Shown piece after piece: positions 36,497 through 45,261 of a stretch of DNA of 64,000 bases. The first letter of the stretch is position 1; the number at the start of each line of letters is the position of its first letter. Location of the stretch: positions 3,844,001-3,908,000 of the forward strand of contig NZ_JBBOOM010000001.1 of NCBI RefSeq assembly GCF_038003085.1. Direction: 5' to 3'. A program made the position numbers and the translations under genes. Source of the DNA: Psychrobacillus sp. FSL K6-2836. Its GTDB lineage: Bacteria > Bacillota > Bacilli > Bacillales_A > Planococcaceae. The notes beneath the pieces were generated by a model, which did no database searches, was not told the origin of the DNA, and saw only the letters and a program-made list of their open reading frames with translations.

Positions 36497-37537
36497 ATGA
36501 AAGAAAAGTTACATCAGTTGTTACAAGCATCTTTTGAACTTGGAACCTCTGATTTACATTTAACAGTTGGTATGCCCCCAATGATGCGATTACATGGGGA
36601 ATTAAAAAGGTTTGGACAAGATATATTAAAACCAATAGACACGGAAGAAATGGCCAAAGTAGCAATAGTTCCAAATCTATGGGACACATTTATAGAAAAG
36701 GGGGATCTCGATTTCTCTTATAGTTTGCCTGGAGTTTCTAGATTTCGTGTAAATGCGTACTATCAACGAAATTGTGTTAGTCTTGCCTTCCGTGTAATAC
36801 CAACAGAAATTCCGACTTTCGAGGAGTTAAATTTGCCAACTATCTTACATGATATTGCAAAGAAACCTCAAGGACTAGTATTAGTTACAGGTCCGACTGG
36901 TTCAGGGAAATCTACCACACTTGCATCGATGATTCAAGAAATGAATCAAACTGTCAAAAAACATATTATTACATTAGAAGATCCAATCGAATATTTACAT
37001 TCTCATGGCACCTGTATTATCAATCAACGAGAAGTGGGATTTGACACGAAAACTTTTGCATCTGGATTGAGAGCTTCGCTACGACAAGATCCTGACGTAA
37101 TACTAGTTGGTGAAATGAGAGATTTAGAAACTATTTCTACGGCAATTACTGCAGCAGAAACTGGCCATCTAGTACTTGCTACATTACATACAACGAGTGC
37201 ATCCATGACGATCGATCGTATCATCGATGTATTTCCGCCGAGTCAGCAACCGCAAGTAAGAATTCAATTGGCTTCCGTGCTTCAGGCGGTGATTTCACAG
37301 CGACTTTTCCAATCCATTAGCGGGAAAGGTAGAGTAGCTGCATTTGAAATATTATTAAATGTTCCAGCAGTAAAAAACTTAATTAGAAATGAAAAAATCC
37401 ATCAAATTCATTCTGTTATACAGTCAAGCAAATCAATGGGGATGCAAACAATGGAAAGTGAATTAGAACGACTAGCTAAAGGGAAGTTAGTTACTTCGGA
37501 ACAGCTAGAACCTTATTTTGCGGAGAAGATGATTTAA
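36497..37537 (+). CDS. pilT: Type IV pilus retraction ATPase PilT
   Basis: 346 residues. PAS-like N-terminal domain, Walker A GPTGSGKSTTL near 133-142, Asp box LEDPIEY, Walker B ILVGEMRDLETI, His box HLVLATLHTTSA and the C-terminal AFEIL segment. It retracts pili by disassembling PilA at the base. Presence of both PilB and PilT implies twitching or DNA-uptake capable dynamic pili. The TAA stop overlaps the pilC start by one base. Confidence 0.96.
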   Translation: MKEKLHQLLQASFELGTSDLHLTVGMPPMMRLHGELKRFGQDILKPIDTEEMAKVAIVPNLWDTFIEKGDLDFSYSLPGVSRFRVNAYYQRNCVSLAFRVIPTEIPTFEELNLPTILHDIAKKPQGLVLVTGPTGSGKSTTLASMIQEMNQTVKKHIITLEDPIEYLHSHGTCIINQREVGFDTKTFASGLRASLRQDPDVILVGEMRDLETISTAITAAETGHLVLATLHTTSASMTIDRIIDVFPPSQQPQVRIQLASVLQAVISQRLFQSISGKGRVAAFEILLNVPAVKNLIRNEKIHQIHSVIQSSKSMGMQTMESELERLAKGKLVTSEQLEPYFAEKMI

Positions 37538-38745
37538 TGGCTTACTTTCAATACAGTGGTAGAGATAAAAAAGGAGAAATAGTCAGAGGTATCATGCGTG
37601 CTCCAACAGCTGATGATGCAAAATTAAAACTTCGTAAAAAAGGTATAGCCGCTCGTGAGATTATGAAGAAAACAGGTTTTTTGTATCAAGAATTAAATTT
37701 AGGTAGTGGAAAAGTTCCTTTCAAGGATTTAGTTATTTTTATACGCCAGTTTTCGACTCTCATTAAAGCGGGTATATCCATATTAGATGCGACTGCGATT
37801 TTAAAGGATCAAACTTCTCATAAAAATTTGAAGCAAGTTTTAGCAGATATTGAGGAAGATCTCAAAGAAGGTCATCCTTTTTCGGTAGCGGCAGAGCAGC
37901 ATCCTAAAGTGTTCCCTGTGTTATTTACGAATATGTTGAAGGCTGGAGAGGCTGGAGGACAATTTGACGAGATTTTAGATCAGTTAGCAGTATATTATGA
38001 AAAACAAAATGAAACGAAACAAAAAGTACAGTCTGCAATGATGTATCCAGCAGTGCTTGGTATCGTTGCCATAGGTGTTGTTATTTTCATGATAGGTTTT
38101 ATCGTTCCAAGATTTGCGAGCATGTTTACTTCTTTTGGAGCAGAATTGCCATTCATAACGAAATTTCTATTGGATTTAAGTGCTATTTTTCAAACTTGGT
38201 GGTGGGTAGCTCTATTATTAATAGTTGGAATAAGTATCGCAGTAAGTGTTCTAATAAAGCGTGATCCATATCGATACTTAGCTCACAGTATAATACTTAG
38301 ATTACCAATTTTCGGTCCTGTTGTTCAAAAGTCAACTCTTGCTCGAATGACAAGAACTTTAAGTAGTTTATATGCCGCTAGCGTTCCGGTGACTCAATCG
38401 TTATTAGTCGTACGCAAAGTTGTGGGAAATGCGGTTATTGAAGAAATTATTGAAAACGCTAGTAAAAGTGTTCAAGAAGGTAACTCTTTAGCAACTCCTA
38501 TGGTGGGACATTGGGCAATTCCTTCATTTGTATCACAAATGATTGTTCTTGGCGAAAAATCTGGGACGCTCGATTTTATGCTTGCAAAGGTAGCGGATTT
38601 TTATGAGCAAGAAGTCGATACTTCTGCTGAAAGATTGAAGTCACTTATAGAACCGGCGATGATTTTGTTTTTGGCTGTAGTAATTGGAGGAATCGTGGCA
38701 GCTATAATGATTCCTATGTTTTCAATCTTTTCAGAAGTTCAATGA
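37537..38745 (+). CDS. pilC: Type IV pilus inner-membrane platform protein PilC
   Basis: 402 residues with two repeated GspF domains (each about 120 residues, helical) and three transmembrane helices (near 170, 220 and 375). Conserved KDLVIFIRQFSTLIKAGISI and AGEAGGQFDEILDQLA in the first half; ARMTRTLSSLYAASVPV and LGEKSGTLDFML in the second. It links the ATPases to the pilin-loading site. Last gene tightly coupled to pilB-pilT; pilA follows after 176 bp. Confidence 0.95.
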   Translation: MAYFQYSGRDKKGEIVRGIMRAPTADDAKLKLRKKGIAAREIMKKTGFLYQELNLGSGKVPFKDLVIFIRQFSTLIKAGISILDATAILKDQTSHKNLKQVLADIEEDLKEGHPFSVAAEQHPKVFPVLFTNMLKAGEAGGQFDEILDQLAVYYEKQNETKQKVQSAMMYPAVLGIVAIGVVIFMIGFIVPRFASMFTSFGAELPFITKFLLDLSAIFQTWWWVALLLIVGISIAVSVLIKRDPYRYLAHSIILRLPIFGPVVQKSTLARMTRTLSSLYAASVPVTQSLLVVRKVVGNAVIEEIIENASKSVQEGNSLATPMVGHWAIPSFVSQMIVLGEKSGTLDFMLAKVADFYEQEVDTSAERLKSLIEPAMILFLAVVIGGIVAAIMIPMFSIFSEVQ

Positions 38746-38921
38746 AATAGGGTTAAAAGAACTATGTGAAAACACTTGATATTTTAGTAGTTTTAACCGA
38801 TATTATTAATAATAGATGTATTGGAAGCGAAGAATAATTGTCGAATATTTGGGCACTTAGACGATTAGGAGCAAGTAGTGCACCCACCCATGCAAATAAT
38901 TTGTAGTAAGGGGAGAAAAAA

Positions 38922-39443
38922 ATGAAAAAATGGTTGAAAACGATTAAGAATGAAAAAGGTTTAACGCTAATTGAATTATTAGCAGTTGTAGTTATTTTAG
39001 GGATTATTGCAGCGATTGCGATTCCGTCAATCTCAGGAATTATTGAGAATTCGAAGAAAGATGCCCATGTTGCAAATGCATTATTAATAATTAACGCTGC
39101 TAAACTAGCTGAGGCTTCAAATGCTACTGTTGGAACTACTCCTGTAAAAGTTAGTGAAAGATTAAAAGGAACCACTCCTACAAATGTTACTGTTACCGAA
39201 TTAGTGAATGCAGGGTTTCTAGATTCTGTTCCAAAAGATCCCCAAAGTAATGTCGCTTATGATGGTACCACATCTGTGGTGACTTATGATAGTACAGCTA
39301 AAGTATATAAAATTACATTAAAAGGCTCAGGTACTGGTGCGAAAACTTATTTTACGACAATTTCTGAAGAAACTTTAAATAATGTAGGTAGAGAAGCTGT
39401 AGGCAAAACGGGAACAGCGGGTTCAGCATCTACTATTTCATAA
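38922..39443 (+). CDS. pilA: Type IV pilin (probable major pilin PilA)
   Basis: 173 residues. Leader of 13 residues ending in KNEKG, then LTLIELLAVVVILGIIAAIA with Glu at +5, the canonical N-terminal assembly helix. The remaining 120 residues form a Thr/Val/Ser-rich globular domain ending in a low-complexity Ser/Thr tail; no cysteine pair, so no disulfide-bound D-region. ATG 38922 follows AAGGGGAG. It is separated from pilC by 176 bp and followed by a terminator, consistent with separate, high expression of a major pilin. Confidence 0.9.
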   Translation: MKKWLKTIKNEKGLTLIELLAVVVILGIIAAIAIPSISGIIENSKKDAHVANALLIINAAKLAEASNATVGTTPVKVSERLKGTTPTNVTVTELVNAGFLDSVPKDPQSNVAYDGTTSVVTYDSTAKVYKITLKGSGTGAKTYFTTISEETLNNVGREAVGKTGTAGSASTIS

Positions 39444-39465
39444 CATTCTAACAATAAACTTTATA

Positions 39466-39500
39466 AATAGCCCTATGCATTCGTGCACGGGGCTATTATA
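39466..39500 (+). terminator. Terminator-like hairpin after pilA
   Basis: AATAGCCC (39466-39473) and GGGCTATT (39490-39497) pair, extended inward by TGCA segments. The T-tract is weak, so partial termination between pilA and pilMNO is possible. Confidence 0.7.
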
Positions 39501-39520
39501 CTTATATTTATAGTTTTTAT

Positions 39521-39658
39521 CCCGCATTAACGGGCAGTAATACTCCCACTTCAAGGCTTGGCCAAAGCAACAAAGCATAAGTGGGAGACAACTGCCCGTA
39601 AACGCCCAAATGGTTCAACTAACAATCAGTGGGGGATGAAGAAAACCCCCACTGATTG
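39521..39658. repeat. Multi-stem structured intergenic element
   Basis: Two stacked perfect helices, ACGGGCAGT (39530-39538)/ACTGCCCGT (39591-39599) and CTCCCACTT (39543-39551)/AAGTGGGAG (39579-39587), are followed by a separate perfect 13-bp hairpin CAATCAGTGGGGG (39623-39635)/CCCCCACTGATTG (39646-39658) with a 10-nt loop. A short CCCG-CGGG hairpin (39521-39534) would compete with the outer helix. No T-tract follows. It lies between pilA and pilM. It looks like a structured RNA or a small mobile repeat rather than a terminator. Confidence 0.75.
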
Positions 39659-39691
39659 AAGTTTCACTTTATAAGAAAGGCAGGGACATGA

Positions 39692-40663
39692 ATGTTTACA
39701 TATTGGAAATCACAACCTGCTGTTTTTATTACGTTTACCCAAAGATACATACGTATTTTAGTTGGTGGGAGGAAGAATGAATATATTAAGTTTATACAAC
39801 AAGTTATTGAAGAGGGGACTTTTCAGTCAGGTCAGATAGTACATGAAGAACGACTTATTCAGCAATTGACGTCTATTATCAAAAAGCATAAACTTCAAGG
39901 TTTACCTACTTTTTTCTCTTTTTCTCAACATGATTTGCTTTTGCGTTCCACTACAATTCCCCAATCCGTTCCTCCAAGTGAATGGAAAGGTCATTTATAT
40001 TTGGAACTAGGAGAATCTTTTCATCTACCTTTTTCCGATCCTATTATAGAAATTGTAGGCGATAATCGAGCAATGGGGAAAGATGAAGTGATTGCCCTTG
40101 CTGTTCCTGAAAAAGATGTCAATATGATTGAGAGGATTTTAACAAAAGCAAAGCTAAGACCGGTTATTATTGATGTTCCTTTTTTAAGTTTATATCGTTT
40201 ATTTGCAGAAATGAACAAGATAGAAGAATCCGCCCATGTTCTACTAATTCACTTAGAATTAGATGTTATGCAGTTAAGTATGTTTAATGATCATAAACCA
40301 GTTTATGTGCGAACAATGGGTATTCGACCATTTGAGTCCTTTTCAGGATACGAGACACGCACTGGATTTCAATATATTCAAGTAGATGGAAATGAAATGG
40401 TGCTAGAGGGTCATCTTGCTATCATAGAGAAAGAAGTAGCTCGACTGCAATCATTTTATTTATATAATTTACGAAATGGGAAACACGCTATTGATACGAT
40501 TTGTATTACAGGCGATCATCCACTGCTCCCTAAAATTGCTTCTAATCTACAGACGAATGAACTATTAGCTGTGTATCAAATGACGGGCGACAAATGGGCG
40601 ACAAAAGATGGTGTCCATATTCCTGCTTCTTTTGCAGAGCTTGTTGGACTTTCTTGGAAATAG
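39692..40663 (+). CDS. pilM: PilM-like pilus assembly protein
   Basis: 323 residues, actin-like ASKHA fold of the PilM/ComA type. Seen are the N-terminal YIRILVGG, the beta-hairpin SQHDLLLRSTTIPQ, the HLYLELGESFHLPFSD segment of the family, and late TICITGDHPLLP. Start ATG 39692 after AGAAAGGCAGG. In other systems PilM binds the short N-terminal peptide of PilN on the cytoplasmic face. It leads a pilM-pilN-pilO-pilD set in this locus. Sequence is divergent from Gram-negative PilM; position and size support the call. Confidence 0.8.
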   Translation: MFTYWKSQPAVFITFTQRYIRILVGGRKNEYIKFIQQVIEEGTFQSGQIVHEERLIQQLTSIIKKHKLQGLPTFFSFSQHDLLLRSTTIPQSVPPSEWKGHLYLELGESFHLPFSDPIIEIVGDNRAMGKDEVIALAVPEKDVNMIERILTKAKLRPVIIDVPFLSLYRLFAEMNKIEESAHVLLIHLELDVMQLSMFNDHKPVYVRTMGIRPFESFSGYETRTGFQYIQVDGNEMVLEGHLAIIEKEVARLQSFYLYNLRNGKHAIDTICITGDHPLLPKIASNLQTNELLAVYQMTGDKWATKDGVHIPASFAELVGLSWK

Positions 40664-40674
40664 GTGATTAGATA

Positions 40675-41271
40675 ATGTATATAGATATTAACTTACTTCA
40701 AAAGAAAACGAGAAAAATAGAGTGGTTTGTTGTTGCAATTATACTAACTGTAGTTGTTTTGTTCGTGGTCTTTTTTCTGTATTCCTTACATAATCAAGAG
40801 AAGTCTGTCGAACAACAATTAGAATCCAATTTAGAGAATGAGTTATTGTTGCAGCAAACAGAGCAACAAAATATAGCGAGTAGTATATCTGATAAAGAGC
40901 AGTTAAAAAGTCTTGTAGAGTGGGCAGAGACTAGACCAGTTCCTACTGTATTTTTGTTAATGCATTTATCACAAAGTTTCCCGGAACGTGGTTTTATCAA
41001 ATTATTTACTTATACTATTAATAATTCTTCTGTATCACTTACAGGACAGTTTGAATCTAATGCTGAAGCAGCGCATTATTTAACAACGCTGAAAGCTTCG
41101 CCCTATGTGCTGGATGCAACCATAATATCTCTAGCTACTAATACAGAGCTTGAAAATACTGCTGTTAGTGATACGCAACAGTTTCAGCTCCGAGTAGAAG
41201 CAATCTATGAAATTATAATAGACATAGAAAGTTTAAAACAAGCAGCAGATGAGGAGGTGCCTTCCTCATGA
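40675..41271 (+). CDS. pilN: PilN-like bitopic pilus assembly protein
   Basis: 198 residues. A short cytoplasmic N-terminus YIDINLLQKK (the conserved INLL PilM-binding motif of PilN), one transmembrane helix at about 18-40 (WFVVAIILTVVVLFVVFFLY), a coiled coil of about 45 residues, and a small ferredoxin-like domain. Start 40675. It overlaps the pilO gene by 4 bp, so they are coupled. PilN and PilO form a dimer that aligns the platform with the cell wall. Confidence 0.82.
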   Translation: MYIDINLLQKKTRKIEWFVVAIILTVVVLFVVFFLYSLHNQEKSVEQQLESNLENELLLQQTEQQNIASSISDKEQLKSLVEWAETRPVPTVFLLMHLSQSFPERGFIKLFTYTINNSSVSLTGQFESNAEAAHYLTTLKASPYVLDATIISLATNTELENTAVSDTQQFQLRVEAIYEIIIDIESLKQAADEEVPSS

Positions 41272-42269
41272 TTCATTTCCAGAAGCGACATTGGTTAACG
41301 ATTATGATAGGAATACTACTTATACTTATTTTTGGTGGGCTATATTATTTCACTTCATTTTCTACTATGAAAGAACATAATGTTACTTTAGAAAAGCAAC
41401 TGACAAATGTAAAATCTGAACAAACGACGGAAATCGATACGGAAGAATTACAACAAGATTTAGCAGAACTTGTTGTAAAGGTTCCTGTTGAACAGTTGGT
41501 AGATTCCATCGTGCTAGATTTGGAAGGTGCAGCAGTTGGCTCGGATAGTATTATATTGAATGCAGCTTTTTCTGACTTGCAGAAAGAGAAGCAACCAGTT
41601 TCACTAGAAGAAGATACTTCACTTGCTGAGCAATTAACAGAGGAAGCACCGTCTAGTTTAGATAACATAAATGGAGAGTTAATCACTGCAGAGGAAGTAG
41701 TTATACCGCCTGAAGGATTAGAAGCAATTTCTATATCCTTAACGGTATTATCAAAAGACTTCGAGGCTTTGACAAAGTTTTTAGAAAATATACGTAAAAA
41801 CCCACGCATTTATGTGGTTGAATCTTTTTCATTTCAAGGGTATGAAGAAGGGGAAGTGTTACCAGGACCTCAGGAAGATCATCTTGAATACAGTGTAGTA
41901 ATGTCTACATATTACGCACCATTAATCACAGAAGTAGCCAATAAGTTTGGATTAGTTATACCACCTGTCTCTAATAAAGACAATCCAATATATGATGTTA
42001 TAGAGGAACAACAAGCTCCATCAATCCAAGAAAATACATTGGTTGAGACTGAGACTGAAATTGAAGTTGAAGAATCTACTAGGGAGGATTCAGTAGCTCC
42101 AGAACCTGAAAATCCTTCCGACAAAACATATAAAGTGCAACCAGGAGATACACTCTATTCCATTTCTATGAAATTTTACAACTCACGCACGGGAGAATCC
42201 ATTATCAAAAATGCTAATAAGCTAAACTCTGATATGGTGATTATTGGTGAAAAGTTATTAATACCATAA
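41268..42269 (+). CDS. PilO-like protein with C-terminal LysM domain
   Basis: 333 residues. N-terminal transmembrane helix (WLTIMIGILLILIFGGLYYF), coiled coil (about 30-70), a PilO-like fold (residues about 75-220), a Glu-rich linker (about 240-285) and at the C-terminus a clear LysM domain (KTYKVQPGDTLYSISMKFY ... GEKLLIP, residues about 285-333). PilO itself normally has no LysM; here the domain would bind peptidoglycan and may anchor the pilus machine to the thick Gram-positive wall. It overlaps pilN by 4 bp. The PilO identity rests on position and topology. Confidence 0.8.
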   Translation: MIHFQKRHWLTIMIGILLILIFGGLYYFTSFSTMKEHNVTLEKQLTNVKSEQTTEIDTEELQQDLAELVVKVPVEQLVDSIVLDLEGAAVGSDSIILNAAFSDLQKEKQPVSLEEDTSLAEQLTEEAPSSLDNINGELITAEEVVIPPEGLEAISISLTVLSKDFEALTKFLENIRKNPRIYVVESFSFQGYEEGEVLPGPQEDHLEYSVVMSTYYAPLITEVANKFGLVIPPVSNKDNPIYDVIEEQQAPSIQENTLVETETEIEVEESTREDSVAPEPENPSDKTYKVQPGDTLYSISMKFYNSRTGESIIKNANKLNSDMVIIGEKLLIP

Positions 42270-42290
42270 TATGAAGGTAAAGAGGTAGAT

Positions 42291-43046
42291 ATGGAAATTA
42301 TATTCATGTTTTTATTTTTCTTATACGGTCTAGTTTTCGGTTCTTTCTTTAATGTAGTTGGTTTGCGTATTCCGAAAGGGGAGTCGATTGTTCGTCCACC
42401 TTCGCATTGCACGGGTTGCGATCGTCAATTAACGATTAAAGATTTAATACCTGTCTTTTCCTATGTATTTTTAAAAGGGAAATGTCGTGGGTGTGGCACG
42501 AAGATTCATTGGGTGTATCCGGTGATGGAGCTAGTGACTGGCCTTCTTTTTGCCTTTGCTTACTATCACTTAGGCTTCACGTTGGAGTTAGCGGTTGCGC
42601 TATTGTTTGTTTCACTTTTAGTCATTATTACGGTGTCGGATATTGCATATATGCTTATTCCTGATAAAATTCTGTTATTCTTTTTGATCCCTTTAATAGT
42701 GTTAAGAGTATTTGAACCACTTAACCCATGGTGGGATAGTATTATCGGTGCTGCTGTTGGGTTTGGTGTGTTATTCCTCATTGCAGTTGTGTCCAAAGGC
42801 GGCATGGGCGGGGGGGATATTAAATTATTCTTCGTAATAGGTTTAGTTTTAGGTTGGGTTCCGACTCTATTAACTCTATTTTTAGCCTCTATTATTGGTA
42901 CAGTTATTGGTATTATATCTTTAAGAAGATCTAAACAAGGTAGAAAAACGCCTATACCATTTGGTCCGTCCATCGCAATAGCGGCAATTATCGCTTATTT
43001 TTATGGTGAGTTGCTTGTCGATTGGTATATGAATTTGTTTTTTTAA
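42291..43046 (+). CDS. pilD: Type IV prepilin peptidase/N-methyltransferase PilD
   Basis: 251 residues, integral membrane aspartic protease. Cytoplasmic loop with two CxxC pairs (HCTGC, CRGCG), followed by WVYPVMELVTGLLF; catalytic aspartates lie in TVSDIAYMLIPD and GGDIKLF (GGMGGGDIKL is the GxGD signature). It removes the leader from the pilins in this window and methylates the new N-terminus. In B. subtilis the only homologue, ComC, lies exactly here between folC and spoIIB. Terminator follows. Confidence 0.95.
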   Translation: MEIIFMFLFFLYGLVFGSFFNVVGLRIPKGESIVRPPSHCTGCDRQLTIKDLIPVFSYVFLKGKCRGCGTKIHWVYPVMELVTGLLFAFAYYHLGFTLELAVALLFVSLLVIITVSDIAYMLIPDKILLFFLIPLIVLRVFEPLNPWWDSIIGAAVGFGVLFLIAVVSKGGMGGGDIKLFFVIGLVLGWVPTLLTLFLASIIGTVIGIISLRRSKQGRKTPIPFGPSIAIAAIIAYFYGELLVDWYMNLFF

Positions 43047-43061
43047 CTCGATAACTTTTTT

Positions 43062-43092
43062 GGACGAGCCGACATAGGTCTCGTCTTTTTTT
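43062..43092 (+). terminator. Rho-independent terminator of the pilus locus
   Basis: GACGAGcC / GgtCTCGTC stem with a 6-nt loop followed by TTTTTTT. Confidence 0.85.
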
Positions 43093-43131
43093 ATAATCTT
43101 CGTGATAAGGTTATGAAAAAGAGGTGATTTT

Positions 43132-43773
43132 ATGCCAATTGGAAGACGCAATAATACGAGAAAAAAAGTAATATTAGCTGGCATACAAGGATTGATCATT
43201 GGTGTTGTTGGGGTTCTATTGTTTGGATTAATATTAAATTTAGCGAATGATAAGAAAGCTGAAAGCGAAGAGGCCGAAATTACTACTCCTAAAGATGAAA
43301 GCGAAAAAGTTGAGGTTACAGGAGAAGTTGAAGAGAAACCCCTTCCTTTTCAAGCAAAACAATACGGCATGTTCACTTCTAAAGAAAGTGCGATGGCTTT
43401 TATAGGATCACAGCCGTCCCTTGCAAAATCAAGTATTTTCCAAGTGGACAACCAGTTTTTTGTTTGGAGTGATTTATACGTTACAACTATTCCTACACAA
43501 GAAGCAGAAGTACTACCTACCTTTATAAAAAGCTTATACGTTTCTACTAAAGGTTGTGAAGATCCTAAAGTTATTAAAGTAATGGAATTAATACAACAAG
43601 AGAACTTAACTAAAAATTTTTTCGATTCTCTTGATAAAAAAGAAGAGTATCCAGATGATTTAATGCAAATAGTTCAAGCTATATCAGCGTTTTCAGACGT
43701 TCCTTCTGTCATGAGATCACATATTTTTTCTCATTATGTTGCGACGAATAATTGTCTAAAATTGAGTTTTTGA
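43132..43773 (+). CDS. spoIIB: SpoIIB-like SPOR-domain protein
   Basis: 213 residues. Basic N-terminus (GRRNNTRKKV), a transmembrane helix (IQGLIIGVVGVLLFGLILNL), an acidic linker and a C-terminal region beginning QAKQYGMFTSKESAMAFIGS that resembles the SPOR peptidoglycan-binding domain. Topology and position upstream of maf-radC-mreBCD match B. subtilis spoIIB, which guides DNA translocase and engulfment proteins to the septum. It is shorter than B. subtilis SpoIIB and the SPOR similarity is weak, so the name rests largely on synteny. Confidence 0.65.
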   Translation: MPIGRRNNTRKKVILAGIQGLIIGVVGVLLFGLILNLANDKKAESEEAEITTPKDESEKVEVTGEVEEKPLPFQAKQYGMFTSKESAMAFIGSQPSLAKSSIFQVDNQFFVWSDLYVTTIPTQEAEVLPTFIKSLYVSTKGCEDPKVIKVMELIQQENLTKNFFDSLDKKEEYPDDLMQIVQAISAFSDVPSVMRSHIFSHYVATNNCLKLSF

Positions 43774-43868
43774 CGTTCATTTCGCAAGGGAAATTCAATT
43801 GTTGTTTTTTATACACAATTTCCATTTTTTCAATAGTTTTGTATGCTATTGAAAAGGAGGAATTAAAA

Positions 43869-44471
43869 TTGAAACTAACAACTAACAATCGATTTATTTT
43901 AGCTAGTGAGTCACCTAGAAGAAAGGAACTCTTTAGTAAACTCGGTATTCCATTTGAGGTGATAGCTTCAGGAGCTGCAGAAGTAGTGGAAGGAAATCTT
44001 TCTGTAGAAGAAGTGGCAGTGAACATCGCTATTGGCAAAACAACAGCTATCTTACATGAGAACCCTACCGCAATTGTTATAGCGGCGGATACAATTGTAA
44101 GCTATGGGGATGAATTATTGATGAAACCGAAAGATAAAGCTGAAGCAAAAACCTTTCTACAAAAACTTTCTGGAGATACACACCAAGTGACTACGGGTGT
44201 TGCTATCTATGGTGAGGGCTGTTCGATTAGTTTTGCAGAAACTACCTTGGTGAAGTTTTTTGATCTGACTGAAGAACAAATAGATGCTTATGTGGCAACG
44301 GGAGATTCCTTAGACAAAGCTGGTGCTTATGGAATTCAAACAATGGGTGGGTTATTCGTTGAAAGTATTCAGGGAGATTATAATAATGTGATGGGACTTC
44401 CAATCAGTCGTTTGTTTAAAGCATTATTATCACTACGTTTGTTAGAAATTGAGCGAGTGGTGAACTCATGA
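43869..44471 (+). CDS. maf: Maf family nucleoside triphosphate pyrophosphatase
   Basis: 200 residues. Start TTG 43869 after AAAGGAGGAA; the extension from 43752 lies over the end of spoIIB and is rejected. Maf signatures: ILASESPRRKELFSKLGIPFEV, IAADTIVSY with the catalytic aspartate, KPKDKAEAKTFL, and GDSLDKAGAYGIQTMGG. It hydrolyses dTTP, UTP or modified pyrimidine triphosphates and inhibits septation in B. subtilis when overproduced. A perfect 10-bp hairpin TTTTCAATAG/CTATTGAAAA (43827-43855) ends immediately before the ribosome site. It overlaps radC by 4 bp. Confidence 0.95.
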   Translation: MKLTTNNRFILASESPRRKELFSKLGIPFEVIASGAAEVVEGNLSVEEVAVNIAIGKTTAILHENPTAIVIAADTIVSYGDELLMKPKDKAEAKTFLQKLSGDTHQVTTGVAIYGEGCSISFAETTLVKFFDLTEEQIDAYVATGDSLDKAGAYGIQTMGGLFVESIQGDYNNVMGLPISRLFKALLSLRLLEIERVVNS

Positions 44472-45166
44472 ATACTAAGTTACCGACTTCCCTTATGATT
44501 CGTGATGTACATGTGTCTGATCGTCCAAGGGAACGATTAGTTAGACAAGGTGCCTCAAGCTTATCTAACCAAGAATTGATCGCAATCCTGCTTCGTACCG
44601 GTACGAAGCAGGAATCTGTTCTTCACCTCGCAAACCGCGTCCTCAATTATTTTGAACAAATTCAGGAACTAAAAAATGCTTCCATCGAAGAAATAACTGC
44701 CGTTAAAGGTATTGGACAAGCAAAAGCCGTCCAGCTACTAGCGGCAGTTGAACTGGGGAAAAGACTATCCCGACAAAAGACAGATGACAAATTTACGATT
44801 CGTTCTCCGAAAGATGCCGCTACTTACCTAATGCAAGATATGACCTCATTGAACCAAGAGCATTTCGTCACTCTTTTTTTGAATGTCAAAAATCAAATCC
44901 TTCATAAACAAACAATTTTTATTGGCTCTCTGAATGCCTCGATAGTTCACCCTAGGGAAATTTTCCGCGAAGCTGTAAAACGTTCAGCTGCCTCGATAAT
45001 TTGCGCTCATAATCATCCTTCAGGAAATCCGGCACCTTCAAAAGAAGATATAGATGTGACGAAAAGACTATATGAAGCAGGCTTACTAATGGGCATAGAA
45101 CTTATTGATCACGTGATTATCGGCGATCACCAGTTTATAAGCCTAAAAGAAAAAGGGTATATGTGA
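44468..45166 (+). CDS. radC: RadC-family JAB domain protein
   Basis: 232 residues. N-terminal helix-hairpin-helix (ELKNASIEEITAVKGIGQAKA) and C-terminal JAB/MPN-type metal-binding domain with HNHPSGNPAPSKED. Proposed role in DNA repair is unproven for the family; the JAB motif implies metalloprotease or deubiquitinase-like chemistry. Starts 4 bp inside maf, typical for Bacilli where maf-radC-mreB are linked. Confidence 0.93.
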   Translation: MNTKLPTSLMIRDVHVSDRPRERLVRQGASSLSNQELIAILLRTGTKQESVLHLANRVLNYFEQIQELKNASIEEITAVKGIGQAKAVQLLAAVELGKRLSRQKTDDKFTIRSPKDAATYLMQDMTSLNQEHFVTLFLNVKNQILHKQTIFIGSLNASIVHPREIFREAVKRSAASIICAHNHPSGNPAPSKEDIDVTKRLYEAGLLMGIELIDHVIIGDHQFISLKEKGYM

Positions 45167-45261
45167 CACTGTGCATTTTCCGTTCTATCAGTTATAATGA
45201 GAGTTATGACTTTATGACAACGAAGTGAAACTTGTTTGAGATAGAAAGGGAGTAAATAATT

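Noticed and set aside
38746-38921. Cyclic-di-GMP riboswitch upstream of pilA
   Set aside because: I looked because of the nearby GGDEF gene, but the conserved GEMM-I or II segments are not visible; only an imperfect weak hairpin is present near 38850-38886.
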